Origin: Unio delphinus
Taxonomy: Eukaryota > Mollusca > Bivalvia > Unionida > Unionidae
DNA: 64,000 nucleotides
Assembly: GCA_029339505.1 (NCBI GenBank)
Contig: JAQISU010000210.1
Coordinates: 14,201,001-14,265,000, forward strand
Reading direction: 5' to 3'
Shown here piece after piece: positions 36,715 to 48,060 of this stretch (positions within the stretch are counted from its first letter, which is position 1; every line of letters starts with the position of its first letter). The translations under genes were made by a program, and so were the position numbers. The notes under the pieces are model-generated. The model saw nothing but the letters and a program-made list of their open reading frames with translations. It was not told where the DNA came from and did not search any database.

Positions 36715-37545
36715 TTATTTACTTAAATCCGCTACGAATTCCGCATACCAGGTTACTGAAGCCTTAGTCAAACTTTTATCAGTATATGTTATAGTGAACT
36801 TTTCAGTTGTATCCTTGTCGATGATCGTTGAAATCGTATTATTGACCCCGGATGAACTCGACGATGATATATTAAATTTAGTTAATGGTGTTACTAGTGT
36901 TAATCGATAAATACCTTGAACGGTTGCAGTGATATCTAATTTGTTGTTTGTAGATGACCACTCAAATGATCCGTGTTGGATTGTGTATACCACGTTGTTG
37001 GTTTTCTCATGAGGAATTTTTGTTTTTTCAATGATTGTTATCATCCTCGAAAAATCACCTTTGACGGCTTCGATGAAGTTTTTCGTCTCATCGATGGATT
37101 TTTTAATATCAGGGAGTTTTAGTTCAATTTTATCGAATGTAGTTCCAATAAATTTATCAATGATATTTCTACGAAATGCGGTAAACTGTTTTATGTGTTC
37201 TTCGGTTTTAGATTGAAGTGTTGCTAGTTCTAACGCAGAATCGTTGAGAGTTTTAAATCGATCTGTAATCGTCGAAAAAAGTACACCTGGTTTCAATTTA
37301 CCCTGATCGGAAAATAGCGCGATAGTATTCTCGATTGCGTTTCGTTGTTTAACTAAAATATCATCCAACGACACATCACTGGATTTCAATTTACCCTGTT
37401 TGTCTTGAAATACAACTATTTCCCCGGGGTCAACACTTGTTAAGTTCAACGTCTCAGCGATTTCATCTTTAATTTTTTTTGTTATATCACCGGTTGCAGT
37501 GTCATCGGGTTTGGGTTTCAAAGATCTCCCCCAAATATCAATCAT
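36715..37545 (-). CDS. E3 fibre-like protein, short version
   Basis: A 276-residue protein, open. MIDIWGRSLKPK start, one 31-residue unit (KLKSSDVSLDDILVKQRNA), a short helical shaft, and the shared C-terminal domain (QGIYRLTLVTP, Ser tract, STIIDKDTTEKF). Shortest of the copies; the shaft lacks about 65 residues present in E2. Confidence 0.6.
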   Translation of the reverse strand: MIDIWGRSLKPKPDDTATGDITKKIKDEIAETLNLTSVDPGEIVVFQDKQGKLKSSDVSLDDILVKQRNAIENTIALFSDQGKLKPGVLFSTITDRFKTLNDSALELATLQSKTEEHIKQFTAFRRNIIDKFIGTTFDKIELKLPDIKKSIDETKNFIEAVKGDFSRMITIIEKTKIPHEKTNNVVYTIQHGSFEWSSTNNKLDITATVQGIYRLTLVTPLTKFNISSSSSSGVNNTISTIIDKDTTEKFTITYTDKSLTKASVTWYAEFVADLSK

Positions 37546-37546
37546 G

Positions 37547-37984
37547 TTATTGTAAAACTCTTTCTCTCTCTAAAAAGCGATTGCTGGTGTAGTCATTTAC
37601 GACAATGTGTGGTGGTTTCCCTTTTGGGTTACCCAAGGAGTTAGAAATAGCATCAAGGACATTTAATACTTCACTGCCGCATATTGGTGGGTCATTGATT
37701 TGTTGTGTTGGTAGCGTAGAATACCAAGTCTTCATTGGAAATTGTTTTATGTAACGCATAAACTCTTTTGGTGGGGCTAATCCATATGAATCAAAATAGA
37801 CAATCCCACGTGGATCAATAGCGTATGCAACCCAGTGAGTTCCAGGTCCGGTGCTGTTATCGAGATTAATAATACCTGTTTCAGTTTTGTTTGGTTGATG
37901 TGGTAATTGATCTTTCATAAAAACACCTCTGAAATTTTTAATCACTAGTTTTTTAGCCGCATCCATTAAATCAAAATTGGACAT
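37547..37984 (-). CDS. E3 adenain-type cysteine protease
   Basis: A 145-residue protease starting MSNFDLMDAAKK, with His (GTHWVAYAID), Asp (YFDSYG) and Cys (PPICGSEVL) in place. The open frame continues upstream into the hydrophobic-protein gene without a stop (to 38620), so a fused product could be made. The internal MSNFDL start is preferred by comparison with E1 and E2. Confidence 0.8.
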   Translation of the reverse strand: MSNFDLMDAAKKLVIKNFRGVFMKDQLPHQPNKTETGIINLDNSTGPGTHWVAYAIDPRGIVYFDSYGLAPPKEFMRYIKQFPMKTWYSTLPTQQINDPPICGSEVLNVLDAISNSLGNPKGKPPHIVVNDYTSNRFLERERVLQ

Positions 37985-38037
37985 GGGAACCATCAAAGAT
38001 TTGGGAACCATAGGTTCGGAAATCGAAGATTTCTGAA

Positions 38038-38620
38038 TTAATAAACCGTTCCTGGTAGTCTCAGGCCTGATCGGTGAACGGATCTCCCGCTGTACCACGA
38101 ATACGGGGTTCCTGGTAGTCTTAGACTCTTTCCGCTGTACCACGAATACGGGGTTCCTGGTAGTCTTAGACCCTTTCCGCTGTACCACGAATACGGGGTT
38201 CCTGGTAGTCTTAGACCCAATCCGTGAACGGATCGTCCCTTTTTTATATCCTTTTCCAGTTGCTTTCTTTAGGGCCATTCCTGCTGCAGTACCAACGGCT
38301 CCTAACGCCGCTGCTTTAGCCACTGCTGGGGCTGCTGCTGCAATCAATGCTGGTATTGCAGCTAACAACGGAAATATACCGCCTGTTTTAATCATATTTT
38401 TGATAGCAGCCGCAGAAAGAGTAATCTGAACACCATTTATTGCTACAAGTGCATCATTGAAATGTTTTATTTGACGAGTTGTCAGTGATAATTTATTTGC
38501 ACCACCAGTCATTTGATTAGGTTTCAACGTGATTGTGGTTCCACATTTTTTAGCCGATTCTGATTGCAATTTTTTGATTTGACCAGGAGTTAACGCAACA
38601 CTAATAACACTATATGACAT
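38038..38620 (-). pseudogene. E3 hydrophobic virion protein, frame-shifted in its repeat region
   Basis: The N-terminal units and Ala/Ile hydrophobic stretch are open from MSYSVISVAL (38620). After GKGYKK the reading frame leaves the usual GLRLPGTPYSWYS frame and instead runs through the 45-bp repeats as RNPVFVVQRK units, in frame with the protease. The normal repeat frame is still open at 38038-38220. Confidence 0.7.
38086..38220 (-). repeat. 45-bp tandem repeat, open in two frames
   Basis: Three near-identical 45-bp units, encoding GLRLPGTPYSWYSGK in the structural frame and SKTTRNPVFVVQRKG in the next. E1 and E2 have about one and a half units. Confidence 0.85.
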
Positions 38621-38667
38621 TATACATAATAGATTGATTCTAATGGAAAAATCCTTCGGATTTTCAA

Positions 38668-40137
38668 TTACATGTTTTCCACTGGGGCATCTACCACTCT
38701 CATTCTTCCACCAACACCTTCAAGTAGCATTGATTTATCACTGAGAATGACAGCAACCGCTCTATAATTCGGGATAAGGATAGGATGTACCCCAGCAACT
38801 GCTGGACCAGTCGGACGGGTTACACGGGCTCTAAAGTGTATATCAACGACAGATTGTCTTGTTAAATCAAGATGTTCCAGCGAAAAGTAATAAATCGGAT
38901 AGAGGCCTTTAAAATCCAATTGTGATATTTGCAAACCGGTATCCACATTTTGATCACGTGCCATAAATGACAACAGGTTATGATAGACACGTGCAATATG
39001 ATTCTGACCGTAATCAAGTTGTATATCCTCGGATGGTTCCTGCTGTCCGTTTATTCTCAGCGAGACTTCATTAACACCTAACTGATCAAATATCATATGA
39101 CTTCGTTCTTGATTACCAACTCGCGCATTATTCTGTAATGCAATAAATATATGACGTGGAGCTGAAACCCCTTGTGTTGATGCCAGGTGCCATGTGAATG
39201 TACCATCAACATTGTCTTGTTTAGTATCCGTAGTCACTGATAACCAACTCAATAACGACTTTCCTCCTTGGTCCATAAATGATAGTAGTCGTTGTTCTTC
39301 GGTGATTGATGGAGTTAACACTGGCATCCATAATGACAGTTTTGTTAAAATAACTTAACCGGCAGCAACCCCAGCATTACGCCAGATTGCATCATCATCA
39401 GTATCCTTTCTCACGAGTGCTATTGTGTGTTTGGCTCCATAAATAACTTTTCGGACGTTTCTACAGAATCCAAATATGTGATGCGGTGGAATTGCACATG
39501 AAAATCGTCGACGCTGCCCATGCAACATTGCTACGCGTGTTGCAAATCCTAAATTGAGATTACCATTAACGCCTCCAAAAATATCAAACTCAGCTCCCGG
39601 TCTAGTTCGACGTTCTGGATTAGCTGCTTCCCCTTGATTAGCAACTGAAGTGACTTGCGGTGTTAACACTTTAATGAATTGAAGGTGATCAGCGTTATCA
39701 GAGGTATCCTTTGCAAACATCATAGATGGACCCGCTGATCTTGTATAATCATCAGAATATCTCGCTAACATTATGATTGTTGTGGCCATATCAACTTCAC
39801 GGTCAATGGATTCAATTTCTTTTCCATCAATGAGATATCTAGCGCTTTCAAATAACGCCATTATGCCGTTATTAACAAAACCAACTCGAACATTTGAGTT
39901 AATGTCATATGGTGGATCATTATGTGCAGCATCATTTGTTAAAAGTTCTCCTTCTACTTCAATAAACGCTTCACAAGGCAAAAAGTATTTACTGGTATCA
40001 TGAACTTGAAGTTCAATTCGTGATCGGAGATCGGGTTGTATTGCGTGATAAGAATAAAATTGAAAATCGTGTACAGAATCATCTTTACGCACTGGGGCAT
40101 CCATATCAAATGCTGGATCAGATGACCTTTTGAACAT
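38668..40137 (-). pseudogene. E3 major capsid protein with one stop codon
   Basis: About 489 codons, starting MFKRSSDPAFDMDAPV and closely related to E2. One TAA at 39355-39357 replaces a Lys codon between the AAG and VILTKLSLW segments. Otherwise open and with all conserved blocks. The loop near 150-190 and a TGPAVAGVHPIL stretch near the end are specific to this copy. Confidence 0.85.
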
Positions 40138-40181
40138 TTTATTCTATTTATCAGAGTCTAAATCGTGATTTTCATCGTGAA

Positions 40182-40209
40182 AAACGCTAGCGTGAAAATC
40201 CATAGGATT
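40182..40209. repeat. Adjacent micro-palindromes
   Basis: A GCTAGC-type unit (AAAAACGCTAGCGTG) and an AAATCC-ATA-GGATTT unit lie next to each other between the capsid and small basic protein genes. Confidence 0.75.
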
Positions 40210-40641
40210 TCATCGACGTGTTTTTTTAAAGCCACTTCCCGCTATCGTATTTGCAATATTGCTTTGGTCTCCTTGATTTACCATCGACGCTAGTTTTTCA
40301 TCTACTGCGTTATTTATAATTTTACTAACACTTGCAGGCATTTCTTCAGTAGACGGTAACGGTTTCTTTTTTCGCCTCACTAATGATGTTATTTTATCCT
40401 TCGCAGTTGAAAACGCTTTCCCGGCAAGATCTCCAACAGTACTAATACCCTTATCACGAATAACATCAATGGCTTTCATTGATAACTGTTTAGCTAACGG
40501 CATCACTTTTGGGGCCATTCTTGAAAAGAATCCTAAAATGGTATTGCCGAGGCCATATCCATAGTATGCTTTATAAACTGGAAACCGTGAATTAACTACA
40601 TAGACGAGGGTTGGTTTATCATGATTGTAATGGATGATCAT
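40210..40641 (-). CDS. E3 small basic virion protein (pVI-like guess)
   Basis: A 143-residue protein, open. Same MIIHYNHDKP start and amphipathic GYGLGNTILGFFSRMAPKV helix; ends GSGFKKTRR. Close to E1 in the RRKKKPLPST stretch. Confidence 0.6.
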   Translation of the reverse strand: MIIHYNHDKPTLVYVVNSRFPVYKAYYGYGLGNTILGFFSRMAPKVMPLAKQLSMKAIDVIRDKGISTVGDLAGKAFSTAKDKITSLVRRKKKPLPSTEEMPASVSKIINNAVDEKLASMVNQGDQSNIANTIAGSGFKKTRR

Positions 40642-40674
40642 TATTATAAAAAAAATAGTGTTTTCAATTGTTAT

Positions 40675-40956
40675 TTAATCACTATGATACCCATTTGCTA
40701 ACTCGTCAATGAAATCTCGATATGTTTTGATATCCATGATACCGCCGGCAAATAACCGTCTACAGATATCAGCTGCTTCATTAATTATTTCTGGAGAGTT
40801 ATTTCCAGCTCGGAATCCTCCTACAAGAACATCTAATCGTGATATATCATTGATAACACTATCAGGACATGAAATCCTTCGATTTTGCAGTCCACTTCCG
40901 CTATAACCAGCTGCTTCATCTAGTTTTTCTAAATCGGTTTCTTGTAAATAATCAGG

Positions 40957-40993
<37 letters not shown>

Positions 40994-41649
40994 CGTGGTA
41001 GTTGTTGTTTTTTAGGAGAGAAAGAAATTTTCTTTGCAGGTTGCTGTCGCCGCCTTTGCGGTTTTTGCGGTTTTTGTTGTTGTTTAAACTCTTCATATTG
41101 TTTATACACTAGATCTACCGCATCGATATATTCGATGTATGATGCACTATTTGTCTTTTTTTGACTTTTTCCAGTTTTGATTTTGTAGAATATATCAGCC
41201 CAGTGAGTGAAATTCTTAACAAACTTATGATGTTCTGGTTTCAACATTTTTTTTCTGTTTTCATAAGAAGTAACAACAAGCGTAGGAATTTCTGTTGGAT
41301 CAGTCTCATCAATTGCTGCTAACCCTTCTTCGTTAAATCTCATGCGTAAGTCCTCTACTGTTCTTTTTGATTCTATTTGTTTTGTTTGTTCAGTTTTCGC
41401 TGCTATTTTTTCAAGTTCACCAATAACAGATTTCCCCGTCTCGGGAACATCTCCCAGTAAAGCACGCTCTATCCCTTTCGTTGCTGTGGTTACTGGTTTA
41501 AACAACTCTTCAGATCCCAAAGCAAAATCAGTTTGTAAACTCTGTCGTTGTTGCAGTTTATTCCTTACAGAGTCACGAATTGGTATAAATCTCTTAATTG
41601 CATCTAATCGTTCACGAGCCAATCGGGTTGTTAATGCTTCATTGACCAT
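40675..41649 (-). CDS. E3 scaffold/core-like virion protein
   Basis: A 324-residue protein, open, starting MVNEALTTRLARERL. It has a basic N-terminus, a Gln/Lys-rich middle (KPQKPQRRRQQPAKK) and a run of 12 Asp (about 222-235). The conserved GNNSPEIINEAADICRRLF end follows. The E1 copy is the frameshifted counterpart. Unknown family, probable virion component by position. Confidence 0.7.
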
Positions 41650-41655
41650 TATTTG

Positions 41656-42150
41656 AAATCAGAAACCATTTTTCAATTGCAAAACAATTTTTCCCATCGA
41701 TGATACCATCCTTAACGGTCCAATTTTTTATTGCTGTGAAATATTTTCATTTTTTATCCATTGATTTTGTCTGTTTTTGACAGTTTTGGTGGTTTTCAGT
41801 TGAAAATCTCAAAGAGATTTTACAGTCAAGTAGTCGATTTTACATGGGATTTTCCATAAGGAAAAGCTGTTAAAACTCATTTTTGATGATTTTTAGCCAT
41901 TTTTCATCAATTTTTGCCTGTTTTCAGTGATGTTTGGTCATTTTTCATCGATTTTCATCAAAAAACCTCGTAGAGTCAAGTAGTCGATTTAAATAGGGAA
42001 AAGTTCTTAAAAGAACTTTCAAAGCTGTTAGGATTCTATCTTATTTTCGCAGTGTGAAATATTTTCACTGATTCAATCAAAAAATGACAAAAAAAATGAA
42101 AATCTCCTTGAGATTTTACTGTCTGACAAAATCTTTTGAGGGTCGGTCAA
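41656..42150. other. E3 noncoding gap with degenerate repeats
   Basis: No gene. It includes two copies of a GTCAAGTAGTCGATTT segment (41824 and 41975) and AAAATCTC..GAGATTTT micro-palindromes (about 41803 and 42100). The E1 gap at 8818-9267 has related GACCG..AGAGATTTT sequences. Confidence 0.6.
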
Positions 42151-42507
42151 TCAAAATAGTTCATTTTCTTGAATTAACGCTCGTAAGTTTCTAATTTTAG
42201 AATTAACTTCCTTTTTCAATTCATATTCGTTACCCAATTCTTTTCGTATTCCTTCCACGATAGTATATAACGGAACAAACACATCTACTTCACTGGAAAA
42301 TGCAAGAGAGTCTCGAATAGAATTTTGAATTTTTTTGATGAGTGCATATTTCTTTGGTAACATATACTTGTTAGTGCTAACTCCGTATTCTATATCCTGA
42401 AAATCCGACTTGATTTGATCAGGATTTAACCCATCTGACAATTTAATATCCTGATTTTTCAATTTTGCAATTTCAACTATGATGCTATTTATATTTTCAG
42501 AATTCAT
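42151..42507 (-). CDS. E3 small helical protein, unknown
   Basis: A 118-residue protein, open, starting MNSENINSIIVEIAK, very close to the E1 protein at 8461. Retained intact in E1, E2 and E3, which argues for a real function. Confidence 0.7.
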   Translation of the reverse strand: MNSENINSIIVEIAKLKNQDIKLSDGLNPDQIKSDFQDIEYGVSTNKYMLPKKYALIKKIQNSIRDSLAFSSEVDVFVPLYTIVEGIRKELGNEYELKKEVNSKIRNLRALIQENELF

Positions 42508-42555
42508 ATATGATAATACATATTTCTAATTCATTTTTCAAAAATAAAAGAGCCG

Positions 42556-42895
42556 TTAATATTTTAAAAATTCAGTCTGTATATATAAATATATTTTTTA
42601 AAAATTCAGTCTGTATATATAAATATATTTTTTAAAAATTCAGTCTGTATATATAAATATATTTTTTAAAATTAATTCTATATATATAACTATATTTTTT
42701 AAAATAATTCTGTATATATAAATATATTTTTTAAAATTAATTCTGTATATATAACTATATTTTTTAAAATAATTCTGTATATATAAATATATTTTTTAAA
42801 ATTAATTCTGTATATATAAATATATTTTTTAAAATAATTCTGTATATATAAATATATTTTTTAAAATAATTCTGTATATATAAATATAAATGCAG
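42556..42895. repeat. 36-bp AT-rich tandem repeat
   Basis: About nine units of TATATTTTTTAAAATtAATT CTGTATATATAAA type, alternating between AATTC and TTCAG variants. Not seen in E1 or E2. Confidence 0.85.
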
Positions 42896-42899
42896 ACAA

Positions 42900-43880
42900 A
42901 AATAAATAACAACCATGATAAGCGGTTATCAGTCATTTGGCCCCCTTGATATAGGCCGCTGTGGTTCTGTTTGCATTCATTGGGTCCCTTATTAGCCTAT
43001 AATTCATTCTGGGGTTACTCAATGTGCATCCACGAACCTTTTTTTGGCCGGTAATTCATTTTGAACACCATACGGGGCTACCCAAATGTGATGGAGAGCT
43101 AATTACATCCATGGATGTTATTTATTTTAGGGCATTTATGTGTTTACATTCAACATGCAACCCATGAAATCAAATTCATGGTTGCGTAAGTTGTCAAAAA
43201 CCGACAACCCACCGCTACCGTAAATTTGATAGCATGGGTTTGCATGTTATGTGAATGTGCACACAGAGGGGTTGCCCTCCCTCCCCTCAATTAAATAGAA
43301 AAAAAAAAAAACATCCACCGTTTCACCATCAGACAATTTGTCTGCTATGGGGCGCGAACATGTGAAGAATAATTGTCTGGGTTTACAAGCCAAACACGAT
43401 ACCGTTAGACCACTGTTCACGTCCATAAAGAATAACGTTTTTTAACATATATATGTTGTAAATATTCATATAGTATATAAAGGGAATTAATACAGCAATC
43501 CGCAAGGTGTGCTATTTTATTTTCTTGAATTACTTATTAATGGTGTTTCACAGTATTTAAATAAGACAGCATATTTGACTTAAACACTAAACCAAAGAAT
43601 ATAATTGTTTGAAAACATTTCTTTTCTTACAAAACAATGCCCAGCCGCTGAATCGCAATAACCCATAAAACAAGTTAACACAATCTAGGGGAGAAAGTAT
43701 ACACGTGTGTTATCCTGTAACGCCTGCATCTCCGGATCACATCCTATGTTTATGAAATACGCATTAATCGCACGTGAGACAGAATATTTGACTTAAACAC
43801 TAAAAAAAAAGAAAATATTTCTTTTCTTATAAAACAATACCCAGCCGCTAAATCACAATCTAAGGGAGATAACTCCCTTG
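42900..43880. other. Non-element DNA inside E3, with repeats
   Basis: No gene. It holds an inverted repeat (43146-43166 with 43233-43258, imperfect). A direct repeat of about 100 bp follows (43571-43690 and 43785-43866, sharing ATTTGACTTAAACACTAAA and CCCAGCCGCT). It looks like host repeat DNA acquired by E3, partly replacing the HNH gene. Confidence 0.55.
43318..43427 (-). repeat. tRNA-derived SINE or tRNA relic
   Basis: On the minus strand, GTGGTCTAACGGTATCG resembles an A box and TGTTCGCGCCCC a degenerate B box, spaced about 40 nt as in tRNA-derived repeats. Not a folded working tRNA by eye. Confidence 0.45.
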
Positions 43881-43920
43881 GTTATATCCATTGGTTATAT
43901 TTAAGAGTTGTCTCCCTTAG
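43860..43920. repeat. Hairpin CTAAGGGAGATAACTC
   Basis: 43860-43875 is repeated inverted at 43905-43920 with one mismatch. GGGAGATAACTC is a motif frequent in mollusc repeats, which supports insertion of host DNA. Confidence 0.65.
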
Positions 43921-44213
43921 TGTTATAGACATACGAAAATCGAATTTTTTGTCTGTCTCTTTTGAAATGGCCTGTAGATTTGGTAAAGAATTATTCTGAG
44001 AATCGGAATCAATATGATCAATAACATAACCATCCTTGATCAGTCCATGAAACACCTCGAAGACGAATCTGTGACAAGGATAACTTTTCTTCCCAGCACC
44101 AAACATCAAATACCACAAATCCAACTGGATTCTTCAATCTGCGGATTCTGATAATACCATCACGGGATGCTTCATAATTAACAGCACGGGGGAGGTCTGA
44201 ATTCTTGGTTCAT
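43882..44213 (-). pseudogene. E3 HNH endonuclease, truncated
   Basis: The start codon context (MNQEFR) at 44213 and the core HRFVFEVFHGLIKDGYVIDH, IDSDSQNNSLPNLQA remain. The first 40 codons contain a frameshift and stop, and the C-terminal NUMOD-like part is replaced by unrelated sequence from about 43965. Confidence 0.8.
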
Positions 44214-44226
44214 TTGTATAATAACA

Positions 44227-44550
44227 CTATTTTTCTAATTTATTGTTTGGTTTAATTATAAGTCTCTGTATATAATCTTGAGGAGTCTTTATGATTTTGT
44301 CATCGTTGGGGTCAATGACAGTATTTTTTATTCTTTTATCATAATAGCGTTTTAGTTCCCTGTATCGTTTGCCGCCACACCTAAGACATAATTGCGACTT
44401 CCCCCTGACCCCAACCCCACATCGAATACAGGGTAACGGACCAAGGCTTCCACGACGAAAGCTTTGCATATGATACCAATAGAATTCAATTCTGCATGAT
44501 TTGTTACACGGTGTCACTGATCCAATCATAAGCCATTTGCAATGATTCAT
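44227..44550 (-). CDS. E3 Cys-rich zinc-binding protein
   Basis: 107 residues from MNHCKW (44550). One conserved Cys-Gly is changed (EFYWYH instead of EFCGYH), so one zinc site may be lost. CIRCG and CLRCG remain. Confidence 0.65.
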   Translation of the reverse strand: MNHCKWLMIGSVTPCNKSCRIEFYWYHMQSFRRGSLGPLPCIRCGVGVRGKSQLCLRCGGKRYRELKRYYDKRIKNTVIDPNDDKIIKTPQDYIQRLIIKPNNKLEK

Positions 44551-44592
44551 TATACTTAAATCTTTCATTTAAATACTTGTTTTAATTATAGT
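44551..44592. promoter_or_regulatory. E3 divergent promoter between polymerase and zinc-protein genes
   Basis: It contains the conserved TTTAAATACTTGTTTTAATT (44569-44588) seen in E1, E2 and E4. Confidence 0.5.
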
Positions 44593-47500
44593 ATGGAGGA
44601 GTTCGAGAGATTATCGAAAATTAAGCCCTGGAAAAGTGTTCAATTCAATCTTGATAGAGTTTCTGATACACCAAAGAATAAAATTCTTGATAGAACCTTG
44701 ATTAGTAAAATCAGAGACTGTTTTAATGAATTCAAGCGTGATGGGGCAGCTCATTGTTGGTCAACATTTCGAATTGATGGTGTTGTTGACGCTACCATGA
44801 ATGATGAAAAAGCAGCAGTGATAATCTCAAATGTTGGGGAAGAAAGAAATTTTTTTCAAACAAAATTCCTTATCCGTGATAATGGAAAATGGATCATTAG
44901 GGACAAATACGAGCCTATTCTTAAGGGCAAAAAAACTGTCACTGTGAATCATGATTCAAAACCAGGAATTTTGACTGAACTTGATAAACCCTACTACGAA
45001 AAATCTTATCCTGTCACAGCAGTTGTTTACGGGATATATCCGCTCAATGACAAACCTGATATTGCAAAACTAGCACCCATGAAATATTCGACAGGGCTCA
45101 ATTGTGTAGCAGCACGAATAATGGAACACTTCACAAATGCGTCCCGGGGAAATAAACTAACTGATCTAAGACGAAAAAAAATAACCGAATGGGAACTGAC
45201 AGTGAAACAGCATGGGGCAACAATTCAAGATATAGCCAAATTAGAAACATCATTGAGATTTCCAATATCGGTAAGGACAATCACCGGTGAAGTATTATAC
45301 GAATCGAAATATAATAAAAATGGAACCCCAATACAGATTATTGATCATAACGAACACGCGTGGTCATCTGCAGTAACAATATTCACACGGGATAGAACCG
45401 TAAAATATCTATCCCAAACCGAAGAGTTTTTTTCAGAGCAGAAATTATTTGATGCTATTTACCATTTGAGTAAAAACGATCCTGTGTCAGTGTGGCTATT
45501 TCATAGTACTTCAGACGAAGAATGTAGATTTGATCAGTTTGTAAGGCCCAACAGAGAATTGTACCGTACTGAAGAACTGCATAATCAAATGAGACAACTA
45601 ACTAGTGAGTTTTCTCTGGAGGAAGACAACGATCAATTATTAGCAAACTGTTTTACAGTACCATCAATTGCAGCACATTTTGCTAGAAAGAAAAACGTGT
45701 GGAAACCAACACGAAGTGAGTTTTTATCAGATGTCAAATTGTCCTGTCTTGAATACAGCCACGGCGGATTATGGAACACAAAATACACCACTGATACCGT
45801 TATTTCAGTTGATATGATTGCATGTTATCCAGGAAGTTTTCTTGGGTATGGAGAGTGTGAGAAATATTTCAAACGATTTGGACACCCTACACACGAAATG
45901 ACCCGTGTTGCTATTAATGGACCACTGCCACATTTCGATTTAACCGGATTCGCTTGTGTAGCATCATTTGAAATGGCTGAAGGGCTTCATCCGTGTAGTT
46001 ATCTTTGGATTGGTAAACACATGTCTGAAAAACACTGGATGCCAATAGTGTTATTACGGTATATGCTTGATTGTAAGATGTTAAAATCATTAATTGTCAG
46101 TGAAGCAATTATATCCTATCGAGCACAGAAATCAGTCTGGTTACCACAACCTGATCTAGAAAAAATAATTAGCGAAGAGCGAAAACTGTTTCCTGATTTT
46201 AATGAACAACAAATCATGGATTGGTCCAGACAGTTATTTGAAATCAGAAACAATGAAGCAAAAAATCTTGGACGAAGAATAATCGGTAAATTTACCCAAG
46301 GTGGCAAAGATGATAATACGAAATATTCTTCACGATTGATTATAGACAATGCTAAATACGATTTTGTAGTCACGGATTTAACGAATAAGGGCTTATATGT
46401 CAATCGTAAGGACGCATTTATGTCCGATGGAACCAAATTGGGTACAATTGTTACTTACACTGATGGATACCATCCGCAGTACACACATTTGAGAGCTTCT
46501 ATGCTCGGTTATGCTTCTATCAATCTGTTTTCAATGATCAATAGATTTCCTACCACCGCAGTTAGAGTTGCTACTGACTCATTTTACATAAATAGCAAAA
46601 TGGCTGATTTTAAGGCTACTGGCAACGAGAAATGGGGGTCATGGAGAATTAAGAAGGAAATGCTTCATGATTATATTCCATCAGCAGATGTTACCATTGA
46701 AAATAATTACTTAGAAAGCAATCAGTGTTCAGAATTTTCTAGTGCACCACCGATTTCTGATCCAATCTGTAGATATAAAGCAGTTTATTTAAACGGTTGT
46801 GGTGGGTCAGGAAAAACAACCCGGGTAATTGAGTTATTCCGTAGAAACGCTAGCGTTTCCAATCCAAACATGATTGTGCTGACACCGACTCACAGACTTG
46901 CAAGAGAAATGATACAGAGAGGGGTAAATGCCTGCACTTATCATAGTTTCTTTAGATGGAAGGGAGATAAATGGACTCCTCAGCGCATGGGAGAGAAATT
47001 TATTCCTGAATTCATCATGTAGGATGAAATAGACACAGTGTCAGAAGATGTCTTAAAAATATTTCTTGAGTGGTTGTTATTAAAAAATACAAAAGTCGTC
47101 ATGTGCGGTGATCACGGGCAACCACCACCATTTGTCGGTGCATCCCCCCATGAATGGCTAAAGGGTTTTGTAGACTATTATGAAGAAATTGATACCGATC
47201 ATAGATCACTTGATAATGAATTAAAAGAATTGAAGAAACTAATTAGATTACAACCGGATAGAATCCAGTGTGAAATAACCCGTGAAATAATTTCGGAAAC
47301 TCCCATGAATGAGTTTTGGGAAGCGTGGAGACCAAATGATTTAATCATTGCAAGTAGAAAAATAGTCAGGGACACACTTCAGATGAAGTTATTTGAATTG
47401 CATAAACAAAAATTTGCAACACTTCCAGTACCGTTATGTTATAGGCCATCGGATACACGAAAACAGAACATCGAAGATGATATTCCAGGCCTGACAGAGT

Positions 47501-48060
47501 CAAGGCGTGAAAAGCAGATTCTCGTATTAAATGATATTGTGCTGGTTGATATCAATGTCGTTGAAGATGCATTGCGTGCTAATAAATCCCAGTGGATGCT
47601 AGGTTATGCAGCAACAATACACTCTTCACAGGGATTGACTATATCGGATACAATTGTTTGGATGGTAGATAATCGCATAGAATGGTCGAATTTAGTCTAT
47701 CTCACAGTGTCTAGAGTACGAAAAATAAATCAGCTTCGAAGAATTCTCTTCGATGATGAAATCATTGGCGATGATAATGACACCACAATAGATGATATTA
47801 TTGATAAAAAAACTCTCCGGTTACAAACAACAAGACAAAAAAAACAACGAGAATTTGATATTGATGCTGAATTAATAATCACTTTGAAGCAACAACAAAA
47901 TAATCACTGCGCAAGTTGCAATTGTATAATGCGTTGGCAGTATTCGGATAAGGATCCTCGCCAATTCACCGTTGACAGAAAAAATAACAATCTCGGTCAT
48001 GTCAGAAATAATGTGATGTTGACTTGTCTTGAGTGCAATAGACGCAAGGGTGCTAGTTAA
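44593..48060 (+). pseudogene. E3 PolB-helicase-HNH with one stop codon
   Basis: 1155 codons starting MEEFERLSKIKPWK, same domain order as E2. One TAG (47020-47022) replaces the Trp next to the helicase Walker B Asp-Glu. All else is open: polymerase motif A (ISVDMIACYPGSF) and motif C (VATDSFYI), Walker A GGSGKTTR, GDHGQ, HSSQGLTI and the HNH-like CASC/CLEC module. A single stop in an otherwise intact gene indicates recent inactivation. Confidence 0.85.
46844..46859. repeat. In-frame micro-palindrome GAAACGCTAGCGTTTC
   Basis: Same position and sequence as the E2 unit at 29093, encoding RNASVS after the helicase Walker A. Confidence 0.85.

Noticed and set aside
42556..42895. CRISPR-like array
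   Set aside because: Units are contiguous AT-rich tandem repeats without unique spacers, in an animal genome.
43318..43427. Functional tRNA gene
   Set aside because: A and B boxes are degenerate and no closed acceptor stem is visible.
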